The notes: a model not told the origin generated them from the letters alone. Counted from the stretch's first letter, positions 24,760 through 38,800 are shown. The stretch is 64,000 nt of DNA from Gordionus sp. m RMFG-2023 (GCF_954871325.1 NC_088777.1:35131366-35195365), one strand, 5' to 3'. Program-made: numbers and translations.

Positions 24760-25630
24760 TGTTAAAAATCACAGATGTGTTTATGGATAAATCTATGTAT
24801 TGTTCTGTAAATTAAAATTCATATAAATAGAGTGTGGAGATTTTTGTTGACAGTTGTCATAATACAATCCATTTACTAATGAATTTAAAATTTTCTATTT
24901 GGAATGATTTTATAATTTTCATTGTCCATCTTCAAATCAGTTTATTATATGTGATCATGATATGTAAGCTTTGATTGCAAAGATGGTTTTACAATGGGGT
25001 AATTGATCTATATCATTAGTAATAGCATTTTTGTGTTGTGGGAATTAAGATGAAGAGGGAGAAATACTAATGGTGAGTGGAACCAGAGTGTGTATACTTG
25101 AACACCAAGATGCAATAGAGTAGTATAATATGCCTCAAGGAGGGAAAACCTTTAAGGTTAAAATTCACAGATATTTTTATGACTAAATTGTATTGTTCGG
25201 TAAATTAAAATTCAAAATTCATAGTAATGTGATGAAATTTTTGCTGACAAATGCCATTAATTATATAATCCATTTACTGATAAATTAAAATTTTTCTATC
25301 TGGAATATTTCTATAATTTTCATTTTCTATCTACAAATCAGTTTATTATATGTGATCATGATATAAAAGCTTTGATTGCAAAAAATGGTTTCATAAAGGG
25401 GTAATTGATCTATATCATTAGTTTAAATTTTTCTATCTGGAATATTTCTATAATTTTCATTTTCTATCTACAAATCAGTTTATTATATGTGATCATGATA
25501 TAAAAGCTTTGATTGCAAAAAATAGTTTCATAAAGGGGTAATTGATCTTTATCATTAGTGATAGCATTATTGTATTGTGGGAATTGTGATGAAGAAGGAG
25601 AAAAGCTGATGGTGAGTGGAACTAGAGTGT
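24760..25630. repeat. Tandem repeat upstream of the PROPPIN gene
   Basis: A block containing TCAGTTTATTATATGTGATCA then TGATATAAAAGCTTTGATTG and GGGGTAATTGATCTATATCA occurs at about 24,935-25,025, 25,330-25,420 and 25,470-25,560. The 385-bp spacing of the first two also repeats the sequence around 24,777-24,850 at 25,165-25,260. The third copy follows after about 145 bp. Confidence 0.8.
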
Positions 25631-25888
25631 GTATACTTAAATATATAACAATGAAATTTTTATTGCATCTCATCTTCAGGTTTGCATAGTTTTCCTAAAT
25701 TATTATAGGTTGGTCGACAACTTGTATAACATGTATTTTACGGGCGAGGTTGGTAATAATCGGGCTGGGTAAAAAACTTAATAGAAAATGTATACAAGCC
25801 TGTGGACATCCGACTTCTAATGTATTGTAGCTTTACTGTAGTAATAATTAATGTTCAATTTATCAAATTTTATATTATAAATAACACC

Positions 25889-25951
25889 ATGGAACTTTCA
25901 GTGGTTACAGACAAAAATATCTTCCGTCTATCCTTTTTTTTGCAGATGTAA
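25889..25951 (+). other. Upstream mini-ORF in a good Kozak context
   Basis: ACCATGGAAC starts a 20-codon frame that ends just upstream of the PROPPIN start. It overlaps a strong splice acceptor, so in mature mRNA it may be removed. It could be a 5'-UTR frame, with no evidence that it is translated. Confidence 0.25.
25930..25945 (+). promoter_or_regulatory. Strong 3' splice acceptor 40 bp upstream of the PROPPIN ATG
   Basis: ATCCTTTTTTTTGCAG is an almost ideal polypyrimidine tract with its AG. It lies in non-coding sequence directly before the start codon. It fits a 5'-UTR intron or a spliced-leader trans-splice site. Confidence 0.5.
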
Positions 25952-25984
25952 CAAAAAAATTTAACTTTAATTTAGTATTAATAG

Positions 25985-26811
25985 ATGAGCCATTTAACTG
26001 CTCAAAATAGTGGAGGCGAAGAAATCCGATATGTAATTTTTAACCAAGATTGTAGGTTAGATTCAATTTTACCAAATTAACATAAAAAACATAATAGTTC
26101 CCTGACAGTTGGTACAAACAAGGGATGTAAACTGTTTTCCTTACTATCATTTGAAAATTTAGAACAAATTTATGAATATAGTTATATAAATTTTATTGTT
26201 ATTTTTTTAACAAATATGTATTATAGCTAAAGATGAGGTATACATAGTTGAAAGATTATTTTCTAGTAGTTTGGTTGTCCTTGTGTGTTTCCCATCTCCT
26301 AGAAAGCTCAGAGTTTATCATTTTAAAAAGGGAACCGAAATTTGTAGCTACAATTATGCAAACACAATCCTATCAGTTAAACTCAATAGAGCAGTAAATT
26401 TTATTTTTTCATTTAATAAATTCATATAAAATTTACAAAAATTATATGATAATGAATTATTTTTTATAATTATAAGTATTCAAATATTCACATTTACTTT
26501 ATAAATTATATAATATAGAATGAAATTTTATTTTTTTATAATTTCAGAGATTGATAGTGTGTTTAGAAGAAGCCCTATTTATTCATAATATAAAAGATAT
26601 GAAAGTTCTTCACACAATAAGAGATACACCTCCCAATCCACTAGGTATCTGTGCCCTAACCACAAATTATTTTTACAATGCCTCACATATTCCAAATGTT
26701 AATTTGAACAATCTTTCTATAACAAATAATAACAATAATGGAATATGCTATTTAGCTTATCCAGGGTCTAATACTTTTGGTGAAGTGCAGATATTTGATA
26801 CAATAAATTTG
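25985..26811 (+). CDS. WIPI2: PROPPIN exons 1-4 (blades 1-4)
   Basis: The start ATG at 25,985 opens a short head, then FNQDC splits across a 42-bp intron (26,056-26,097). The second intron is only 46 bp (26,181-26,226) and the third 154 bp. Exon 4 encodes the [20 protein letters not shown] region and an insertion of about 25 residues, rich in Asn, before CYLAYPGS. The corresponding human loop is much shorter. The donor at 26,812 (GTAATG) opens the 13.3-kb intron 4. Confidence 0.92.
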
Positions 26812-29800
26812 GTAATGTATTAAATACTATAAATAATTTGCTATATTATGGTTTATATTTAATTTAATATATATTTAAATTAATGGTATTGCCAGCATTT
26901 TCAACTAAGAGCAAAATAGCTTACTTAAAAATAAAAGGTCCTTTTGTTAGGATACTAACTTGATTTGGAGATATAATATATATATATTATAAAGTTTGAT
27001 TAAAGGACAGAATATTTTTAAAATCTGCAATTTATATACATTCATAGTGTTGTTAAATGGCTCGTTTTGAGCTGATTTTTAAAAATGGCTAACTCAATAT
27101 TTTAGCCAGAAAAAAATTACCTAAAACTTGAGATTTTGCTAATAGATGTCCAAACCTTTGTTCCTTCTACAAACAAAATCTTCAGGCTTGCGTAATACTA
27201 ATACTATCCTGGATGAAATACTGAGTTAGCCGTTTTTAAAAATCGACTCAAAACGAGCCGTTTAACAACACTATACATTCATCATAATTCACAGCCATGA
27301 ATTTTTGATTTGAAAAAAGGGCACCTGCATCATTTTTTTTTTGAAAATTTATACATTTAATCTGTTATAATAGGTAAAAATTACTTGTACGCAAACTCTC
27401 AAGATGAATAATATTAATCAGTGTTATAGGCAGCATAATATCACTATTGTGGATATTTTTATAAGTCACTCTATTTTGAATATTTTTAAAAGTGCCTTTA
27501 GAAATTTTTGAAAAATATTTTCATCTTAAACTAAAAAAGATACATATATTTTTTTAAAATTTAAATTAGTAGTGTAATGATATCACTTTTTGGAAGATGA
27601 TCTGATCTGATATTAAAATGATATCAACCGATTACTGATCTGATATTAAAATGATATCAACCGATTACTGATCTGATATCATATATAATTTTATATTCTG
27701 TAAAGATATCAATGGTTTTAATTTTTAATATACCTTTTATTAGTATATCATCTATAATTTAACTATACCATAACATATGTCATTTAAATATATTATAATC
27801 ATCAGTTATAGTTTATGTTCAATTCAATTGCGATTCTAATAGTATATAAAATATTTTTATTGATAAATCACTTTATTTACATGTAATAAACAAAATTTCT
27901 TTTTAGAAATTTATCAGAGTTCAGCCTGTATTTATTTATGATATACATAAAAATATTCCAAATAATATTAAATAAAATAAAAGATTATTTTAAAATAAAT
28001 TATCGTACACTTTTATAAATAGAATGTGAAAATAAATAACAATATGGCAGAATGTTAATTAATTATTATTAAAGATATTTCGATTTTATTTATAAAAATA
28101 AATGGTTTTTTAGATATTACTCTTTAAAAATTTTATAACATTTTATTTTTGTTATAAACGCCATTTTTTATCGGATCTGGAAAATTTTATAATAATGGCC
28201 CATAACCGATATTTTAAAATGGGTGAAATATCGACCCGATCTGATAAAAAATATCGGTACATCCCTAATTTAAATTAATAATTTTATCAAGTTTTTATAT
28301 GTGGGAGATTCTATTAGAAATCAACCAATGTTTCGGATACCATCTCAAAAATAAATGAAACTTAGACTTAAGACAGGCGCATAACCAATGGGGGGGAAAT
28401 GGGGAAATTTCCCCCACCCCATCGCAAATTTGACTGTTTTCTTAAATATCATTTTAAGCTAATAAAAATTTTACCCTCCACCCCCCCCCCCCCAATCAAA
28501 ATTTTACAAATATTTGAATAACAATTTTCCAACATAAATCTTTTTTATAAATATATTTTATTAAAATTTCCTTTCCTTGTGAGTACATTAACATTATTCA
28601 AAAATATTAATAAAATGGAAAAATTTTAAGTCAAAAAGATTGAAATCAAATGGTAATTTAGTTTATTATTATATATAATTATTTTATTAAATTCAAAATT
28701 ATTAGTAAGTTAGAATTAATAAGTATTTTTAATATTAATTATTAATAAATATCTATAATTTTTTAAATATTTTATTTTTACTTCGATTTTGTAGAACAGA
28801 AGATAGAAATACAAAAGTTAAATAAGGCTGAGCATGAAAAAAAGTAATGTGTCGTCAGAAGCGATATCATTATTGAATTCAATTGATCAATCAGAGTTTA
28901 TCATTGCTGCTAGTTTCATCAATAAATTATTTTCTTATAGCTCACTACTTTGTTGAAATTTACAAAAACCAGATTTAGATTTGGTTCAGGTTATTGATTT
29001 GGCAAAATATATATGAACAGGTAGATACAATAAGAATGAATGTAGATTAATATTTTTATAATATTTAATTTATATAGACGTTGAATCGAAGGCTAAATTT
29101 TATGATATAACACTAATTAAACCTCGTCTAGCACCTGGGCAATTATTGAGATGTAAAATAAATATTGGCTCAACTGAAGAATATTATAAAATATCCACTT
29201 TCATCCCATTCTTAGATACTTTTTTATCTCAAATAAAAGTATGGTTTTTAGATAAAAAACAAGTCTTTAGCAATCTTCAAGTTTTATTACCCAAAGATCC
29301 TTCTTCGTTTTCTAATGCCACTATTGGTAAAATTAAATATTTAGCAAAATTTTATTCCTATGATATTGATACTGAAATAAATTTAATCAGTGAATTCGAA
29401 TTGAGGTATAAATATTTACTACGTTTAGCTATTTTACCTGAGCATGCTATTGATGCGCTCAATCGGTGTAGAGAAACCTTGGCTCAAATTCCTAATATTT
29501 TGAAGTTGTTTTATATTCTACCATGTTTGCCTATTATAACAGGTACGAATGTAAGGACTTTCCAACTTAAGAAGGTTGAAAACATATTTATGAAGTACTA
29601 CTTCCAAATCTCGACTAAATGGGTTAGCTCTGTTAAATATCCACAGAGATTTGGTTCCAACGACAAATAAAATTCTTGATGAATTGGCAACATTCCCACG
29701 AAAATTAAAAATCACATTATAATTATAGTATTTAATAGAAAATTTTGTATAATACTGTATTTGATAAGAAGTTTAAAAAAACTTGTTTTTTAAATTATTT

Positions 29801-32800
29801 TCTAGTCAATATTTTATAGTTTTGTTAAACGCCTCGTTTTGAGCCGATTTTTAAAAACGGCTAAATATCCAGTATTATGCAAGCCTGAAAATTTTGCTCA
29901 TAGAAGAAGCAAAGGTCTAGACATATAGTATCGAAATTTTGAGGCTTAGTTAATATTTTTCTGGCGAAAATATTGAGTTAGCCGTTTTTAAAAATCGGCT
30001 CAAAACGAGCCGTTTAACAACATTAATATTTTATACACACTAATATTAATATTTTCAATAAAAAAATTATATTATACTTATATTGTATGAGAATTTAAGC
30101 TAAGGGTAGCTTTAAAGCAAATTTTATAAAAAAAATGACATTAAAATTTATTTCAACTTTACATTTAAAAAACTTTATTAGATATAATATACCTAACTAA
30201 AAATAATAAAAAATAGGCTTGTAATATCCATTAGCACGAATTAGTAAATAATAGTTACAAATATAAATATAATTATTATTAAATTATGAATAATTTAATG
30301 GAATAGCTAAAACATAAGACCCGGCCGAAGGCCGGGGGAAAGCTGGCCGAAGGTCAGATAAGGGGAGTTTGGGGGCGAAGCCCCCAACAAATCCCCCCCC
30401 CCCCCTCCCATAAGAAAATCCAGGATACGCCACTGACTTAAGAGATAAGTTATAAATTATATTATAGCTCTTAAAATTCTATATTGAAAATATCAAAAAA
30501 AACCAAGTATTTTCTTATATCTGGTATAAATAAAAATTAACATTGTTGAGAAGGGATATTTTTGGTTGTTGATATTAGCAAGGAATGTGTATTACCTTTA
30601 TATTTAACTGTTTAATCAAAAGATAGCGTTTTATCTTTTTTAAACTTTATTAAAATTTTTAATATTTTTACAAGTAAAAAAAATATAATATGGCATTATA
30701 TTTAAAAATCTTATAATATAATATAATAAAAACTAGCTAATAACCGAATGACGGGGTTGAGGGGTAATTAGTTTGTGTATATGGTACTAAATATACTTTA
30801 TTAATATATTTTATAAAAATATTAAAATTTAGGAGAAAAAGAGGTAAATGTGTGAATCACACCTCATAAGATATTCTTAATTTAAAGTATATGATTCTTG
30901 ATGGGCAAAATGAAAAATTTATAAATAAGAGTACGAGAGCTCCCGTTAGTCAACATTGCTGAGCTCGTCAAAAATGACGGGGAATGTGAATTTTCTCCTT
31001 ACTCTTATTATCGTTGTTACCTGTTATTTGAAGATAATATTCAATTTTTATTCTTTATAACTCCCTCCTCCCTTCAGGCCAGATCCAATCCATTAAAATT
31101 AAGTGTAGATGCTATGTTGTGAGTCAAAATATATTTATAACTTTTACTTTGTTAATACCCATATCAATATTATTTGTTAAAATATTGCCGATTACCTATG
31201 CCTAATATTTAATATTAGAAAAATTCCCTAGCAAGGTCTTAGGCCACAATGATTTTGAAAAAATTTCACCAACTCCAACCAAAGATCATAATAATGTTGG
31301 TAGTTAAGAACTGAAATAAAATATGAGCCTTGGTGTTTTGATCAGGCCGAGCCCAGGCCTGCAAAAAATTTGTTTTAGGTCAATGTCTGATCCATAGTTA
31401 ATAATAAAAAATTCTCAAGCGTCCAAGCTGATAATAATTTGAAAAATTTTCCACAAGCCCAGCCCAATATAATTTATAAAAATATTTTCCAAGCCCAGCC
31501 CAGCCTATTATAATTTAAAAAAATTTTCTCAAACCTGGCCAACCGATAATAATTTTGAAATTTTTTTTCCAAGCCTGGAGCTTGCAAGAAAAAAATAAAC
31601 ATTGATATAATTAGATTACTTTATCAAAATATAGTTTCATTATATAAGAAGAATTGTATTACAAAATTTAAGGTAGGGGGGCGGGGACTGAGTTGAAAAG
31701 AACGTTTGCCGGGGATCGAATCCCGTTGATTTAAAAAAAATTTCCTTTTTTTAATAAAATAATAATTTAACTTTAGAGGTATATAGTATCCCTCTCCTTC
31801 GATAAGGTTGATAGAAAAAATAAAATTAACATTAAGATGATGGGAAAGTTGATCAAAATATAAAATTAACTTTAAGATGATGGGAAAATTGATACAAAAA
31901 ATAAAATTAACATTAAGGTGATACGAATTCATAGGCGTAGCCATGATTTTCCTAAGGAGGGGGGAATTAAAAAATTACTGGGGGCTTCGCCCCCAGACTC
32001 CCTTTTGGGCGGGCCTTCGGACGGGTTACCTTAGTCTATATATAGTCATTAAATATTTTTACAAGATAGGAGGTTAATTTTAATAAAAAAATAAGCCTGG
32101 AACAAATATGAAATATATTTTTATTAGTTTATATAAAATATAATAAATTACTTGTATATACATTAATATAAAAGCATGGTAATAATTTATTCCAAACAAG
32201 TATAAGAAATTTATTTAGAAAAAGTAAGTAGGCATATAGTTGATATTCCTCTATTATATAGAATTAGTTACAAAATACTAGGTAAAATTCCACTTTTACA
32301 GACATATTTGACAGTTAGAGAATATATTACAGTTAATATTTTAACAAATTTTACTAATCAATGTTCTTGATAATAAATATAGCAACAATTTGCATTCAAT
32401 TATTTAACGCCATATTAACAAAATTATTTATTTTTTTATATATTCTTTTTTATTAATACCAGATCTTAAATTTATTAAAGTCTCTCCCACAAGCCTTCGA
32501 CAAATAAATAATAAATAATGTTAATAAATCTTACAACTCCTGTTTTTTACTAAACCAAATTTTATATCTTAAATTTTGCACAACAACACTAAGTTTCTTC
32601 AAATTATAAAACCAGACAACTATTTTATTTGAAAATTTTATCCCATTTATATACATTATTTAGTATGCAAAAAAAATTACAAGTACATTAAAAATTCATA
32701 AAAATAATAAAATTACAATTATATTAAAGTTCATAAAAAAATAAATTCCTAAACTGAATATTCAAATTAATACTTTACAATCGTCGATAACATATTCATA

Positions 32801-35800
32801 AACCAACTAATTATATAAAAATATAGTTTATATTCAAATGATTTACTCAAATATAACACCTCCACCCTTGAGACTAACCTTCTACCGCATCTTTCGTTAG
32901 TTCCCCATTCTCCCGCACCGGTAACGCTGTGTTGTTAATTGAGGTCTCTACTGCTATTGGACAGAACCTCAACTTGTGCATCCCTCCAAACGATCAACAT
33001 TCTAGGCGGTTTTTCTTAACCCAATATGGTTCAATTCTTCGTTCGAATCGTTGTCTTTTGGGTACTTCCTGCAGGAGTTCCCCATATCTTTGTTGCGCTT
33101 CCGTTCTCGCAGCTTCCATCCATCTGTTAGATTCTACTGATCCGTTCACCTCTCTAATTTCCATCTTTATAATCTTATTGACGCCATCTACTAATATTAC
33201 TATAAAAATATATACATATTCCATAATCTTCTAATATTCTATCCACATGATAATTCTCTGTTTTAACCCTTATAAATTATGATTCTCCTAATTATGTCTA
33301 TCATCAATTTCATTTCATCAAGAATTATGATTCTCCTAATTAAGTCTATCATCAATTTTATTTCTTCTAATTATATCCAATATCTCATTCTTGCCCTAAG
33401 CTTCTAAGTTTTACTTGTTTCAGGTGTCTATTAAAGGTTCCTTCTGGCCCTTCAATTTCTACTTCTACTTTTTTTCTTCCTATATTCTTACTTACTATAC
33501 CCTTCCCCCATTTAACTGGACCATCAAACAGTAGAATCCATACTAAACTTCCAACTTTATTCTCATTATATGTATTATCCTTTTGCTTTATCTTCTAATT
33601 CAGTTCTTGTTTTTCTACCTAAAAACATCTCTGCTGGTGAATTTCCTTTGCCAGTCTTAGTATTGTTATATGCTTAGCACGGAGAAAAATTACTCCACGA
33701 TCGATAGAGAGGCTCTGGCTGTGAAATTCGGGCTAAATTGTTTACCAGATATATTATCGAGATTGTTTAATAAAGACATTGTAGACAAAGATCCAATAAT
33801 CAATAGTTTTAAATATATAGAAGAAGAATTAAATAGTAATGTTATAAGAGCTTTGAAAATAGATACAAGAGAAAAACCGATAACTTTCGAAAGAGTACAG
33901 GAGATATCCAAAAAAGATGAAGAATTAATAAGAATTAGAACTTGTTTGAAAGGAGAGGCAGAATGGAAAAGAGAAGACAAGGCCTTTAAGAATATAAGGA
34001 ATGAATTAAATATAGAAGACAATTATTTATTGAGAGGATATCGATTAGTGATACCTAGTAAGTTAAGAAAAGATACATTAGACGTAATACATACAGGACA
34101 TCAAGGCATAGAAAGAATGAAAAATAAAGCAAGAGAATATATTTGGTGGCCCAAGATGAATAGTGAAATTGAAGAATTAGCTAGAAGCTGTGAGACTTGT
34201 AACTTGTGGGCTAATGTACCAGCAAAGAATAAAGCAGATAAATGGCCAGAAACAGACATTCTAGGTAAAAGAATACATGTAGATTTTTTAGAATATGAAA
34301 AAAGAAAATATTTTATCATGGTAGATGCTGGATCGAAATGGGATTGTCAACAGGTTTCAGGTTTAACGAGAAAATAGCGTTGACTAAATAAATGATTTTG
34401 CAGGTAAATATGAATTAATGGAAACTTTGGTATCAGATGGAGACCCAGCGCTTTAAGATAGAGTTTTTAACCAATTTTCCGATAGGTGGAATATTAAGCA
34501 TTTACTATCGCCACAACATTACCCGAAAAGTAATGGGCAAGCCGAGAGAATGGTATCTATTGTTAAAAGCTTGCTAAAAAAAGAAAAATATGGAGAGGGA
34601 AAATGGTGGTTATTATTATTAGCATATAACAATACTAAGACTGGCAAAGGAAATTCACCAGCAGAGATGTTTTTAGGTAGAAAAACAAGAACTGAACTTG
34701 ATTTTTTGAAAGAAAAGATAAAGCAAAAGGATAATACATATGATGAGAAATTTAAAGTTGGAAGTTTAGTATGGATTCTACTGGAAGAAAAAAAGTAGAA
34801 GCAGAGATTGAAGGGCAAGAAGGAACCTTTACTAGACACCTGAAACAAGTAAGACTTAGAAGCTTAGGGCGAGAAAAAGATATTGGATATAATTAGAAGA
34901 AATAAATTGATGATAGACATAATTATGAGAATCATATTTTCCGATAGAATGAAATTGATGCTAGACATAGTTATGAGAATCATAATTTATAAAGAGATAA
35001 ATTGATGGTAGACATAATTATGAGAATCATATTGATGATAGACATAATGATGAGAATCATAATTTATAAAGAGATAAATTGATGATAGACCTAATATGAG
35101 AATCATATTTTCGGATGAAATGAAATTGATGATAGACATGATTAGGAGAATCATAATTTATAAAGGCATAAATTGATGATAGACTTAATTAGGAGAATTA
35201 TAATTCTTGATGAAATAAAATTGATGATAGACCTAATTATGAGAATCATAATTTATAAGGGTTAAAACGGTCAAGAGAATTATCATGTGGATAGAATATT
35301 AGAAGATTATGGAATATGTATATATTTTTATAGTAATTTTTGTAGATGGCGTCATACTTCCGCTTAGGAAATAAGATTATAAAGATGGAAATTAGAGAGG
35401 TGGACGGATCACTAGAATCTAATAGATGGATGGAAGCTGCGAGAACGGAAGCGCAACAAAGATATGGGGAACTCCTGCAGGAAGTACCCAGACAACGATT
35501 TGAACGAAAAATTGAACCATATTGGGTTAAGAAAAACCGCCTAGAATGTTGGTCGTGTGGAGGGATTCACAAGTTGAGGTTCTGTCCAATAGCAGTAGAG
35601 ACCTCAATTAACAATACAACGTTACCGGTGCGGGAGAATGGGGAACTAACGAAAGATGCGGTAGAAGGTTAGTCTCAAGGGTGGAGGTGTTAGATTTGAG
35701 TAAATCATTTGAATATAAATTATATTTTTATATAATTAGTTGGTTTATGAATATGTTATCGACGATTGTAAAGTATTAATTTGAATATTCAGTTTAGGAA

Positions 35801-38800
35801 TTAATTTTTTTATGAACTTTAATATACTTGTAATTTTTATTATTTTTTATGAATTTTTTATGTACTTGTAATTTTTTTTGCATATTAAAAAATGTATATA
35901 ATTAGGATAAAATTTTCAAATAAAATAGTTGTCTGGTTTTATAATTTAAAGAAACTTAGTCTTGTTGTGCAAAATTCAAGATATAAAATTTGGTTTAGTG
36001 AAAAACAGGAGTTGTAAGATTTATTAACAAAATTATTTATTTTTTTATACATTCTTTTTTATTAATACCAGGTTCCATTAAGTTTATTAAAGTCTTTCCC
36101 ACAAGCCTTCGACAAATAGATTACAATTCAAATAAGGAATTGTAACATTATATGAAATTATCGTTGATATCCAAATTTTAGTAGTATAAATAGTGAGATC
36201 GAAAATGTAATAATTGAAGGGAAGAAAAAGAGAATGATATATAATTTTTACTTTATATTTAGATTTAATATTTTTACGTTTTAGTTTGTTATTTAAATAA
36301 TTTTGATTAACTATCTATTATAATAAATTAATTATCATCTCCAATTTTGATCATAATAATCATATATGTTTGAAACAGTATTGGATTTAAAATAAAATAA
36401 TCCAATGAATATACACAATGTGATATCCTGGTATACAGATATGGTTATTATTTTTTTATCGTATTCCATTTTGCGCATATTAATAGAATTACCTGAGGCG
36501 ATAATTTGTAAGTACGACCTGTTGCTGCTATGGGACTAACTATCGTTTTAATAGCGACCATCTCTTTCCCTCAATCGTGGGGTAAAAGAAGAATGGTGAT
36601 AGCCCATGGGAATGTAATATCTCCTCAGTAAAATCATTCTTTTTTATTACTGTTACTGTGGCTAACCACCAAAAATCATCATAAATATATATGTGATTGG
36701 TCTTTTATTTAGGACCATGGTCTGGTCTGATCTGGTCTGGTCTTTTTTCTAAGCATATTTTTATGACGATTTTTGGTGGTTAGCCACAATACTAAAAAAA
36801 GAATAAAATTACTGAGGTGATATATATTTCTTATTTACAACCGCATGGACAAACATCTTTCTTTTACTCCACAAGTGACATCAAATAATAACGATAGTAG
36901 ATCTCAACAGCGACAAGACATACCTAGAAATTATGACCTCAGGAAATTCCATTAATAAGCACAAAATGAAATATGATAAAGATAATCGAGATATTTTTTA
37001 TAATAGTTTTGTATATAAAATTTTAAAATATGTTTATTTTACAATACAGCGTCCAAATAATAATCATATCCATATGGGCTGCCTGCTTATATCGCTCCAG
37101 GACATTAAATTTTAATATCAATATAGTATATATTTTTTTTAAATTATATTATATTGTTTTTATATAACGCCATCTATATTATATTTTTTATTTATAAAAA
37201 TATTAATAAAAAAAGATCTAACGCTATCGATTTTTTTGATTAAACAGTTAAATATTAAGGTAACGAACATTCCTAGCATCAACATCCAAAAAAAACCCCT
37301 TCTCAACAATGTTGATTTTTTATTTTTACCGGGAAAAAGAGAACACGCAGAATATTTTTTGATATTTTCCAATATAGAACTTTAAGGGCTATAAAATGAT
37401 ATAGATGTTGTATATTTATCTTAAATATTTTTTTAAAAAAAGATTTAATAAAATAACGCATTACACGATTTTCACTTTGATGACGTATATCATTCGATCT
37501 GATTGAGATAGCTTTCTAGAATTTTGATTTTACTAAAATGTACGGCATAGATAATTATCATACCAAGTTTCATTTATTTTAGAGATGGTCGTCCGAAAAT
37601 CTCGTTTTTTTTGGTTGATTTGACAATGTACAAAATTACATTCATTTTTTTTTTAGTTTTTTTGAACTTCTATCCTTTTAAAACTGGATAAATTCATAGC
37701 TTATTGTTTTAACTTTAATAAAATCTTTTATTTATTAAAATTTCTTTAAGAATTAAAAAAATATCTATTGTTACACCCCATGTACATCGTATATGGTGCT
37801 CAAGTTATACATTGTATCTTGTAGCTGCTATTGATCTACGAGATTTTCAACCTATTATGATAAAATATAATGCCCTAGGTAGCCCAAAAACGACAGAGAT
37901 TATTAGAAGGATATTAGGGCATATAAAATTATTTATATATATATATCTTGTATCACTAGGAATAGTCGGTACAGCTGCTTATTAAAATTTAAAAATGAAT
38001 AAACCACTTTATGAAAAAATTAAAATAGATTTTCTTTCATAATATCTCAAAGACAAAATAAACAGTCTAATTGTTGCTACTATGGCTAGTTTTAAAAAAT
38101 ATTAAAAGCTTAATTGAAATTGAAACTACATTTTTTGTCAACCTATACTTCTTATCTTTTTAAACACCGATGAACTGTAAGTTAATGTTGAAGAGAATAA
38201 AACATCCATTAATAAGTAAAGTATTAACTATTTTAATAATGTGGAGAATGTGCCAATTAATTCTACCATTGACGAAAATTATCAAAAATGCTCAAAAGGT
38301 TGAATTAGAAGTAATTATTTGAAAGGCGATGGGCATAATACAAAAATTTTTGAAGATGTTTTCTAAATTAGATATTTGATCAAATTTTACCTAAAAATGC
38401 CATATATTTTTTGTTAAAAAATCTTTTATGAATAATTGTAATTTTTATGCATAAAATGTTTTTCATGATGAAATCACAATTTTTCTTAAATCAAACGACT
38501 GATATTGATATGATAAGAAATATCAAAGATATTTTTCTTAAATATAATATATGATTACCCTGACCCATAGTGATGCAAAATCGCTCCACTCAAGCCGACT
38601 CCAAAAGAGTTTAGCCGAGCTTATAACTGAAAAAATCGGCTCAGCCTGGGTGCGCACTTAGCCTTGGAGCTCGAGTCAAAAAATCGGTTTAGGCGAACTC
38701 GAAATCGGTGTATTATCTCTCAATCGGAACTTATCAAATCCCAGCCCGATCCCAGAATTTTTTTTTTATTTTTCCCGAAAATTAATTTCAATAGGTGTTA

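Larger units (their letters stand above)
28374..30435 (+). mobile_element. hAT element with transposase remnant and 8-bp TSD
   Basis: Left end CAGGCGCATAACCAATGGGG and right end CCAGGATACGCCACTG (inverted partner CAGTGGCGTATCCTGG), flanked on both sides by a perfect ACTTAAGA duplication. Inside lie a decayed hAT transposase (28,830-29,720), a nested MITE (29,817-30,025) and GC palindromes near the right end (GGCCGAAGGCC, GGGGGCGAAGCCCCC). It sits in a dispersed repeat whose unoccupied copy lies at 37.1-37.6 kb. Confidence 0.85.

Noticed and set aside
31655-31740. Box-B-like GGGGATCGAATCCC suggesting a tRNA
   Set aside because: No box A at the right distance and no cloverleaf. It is probably chance or a very old tRNA fragment.
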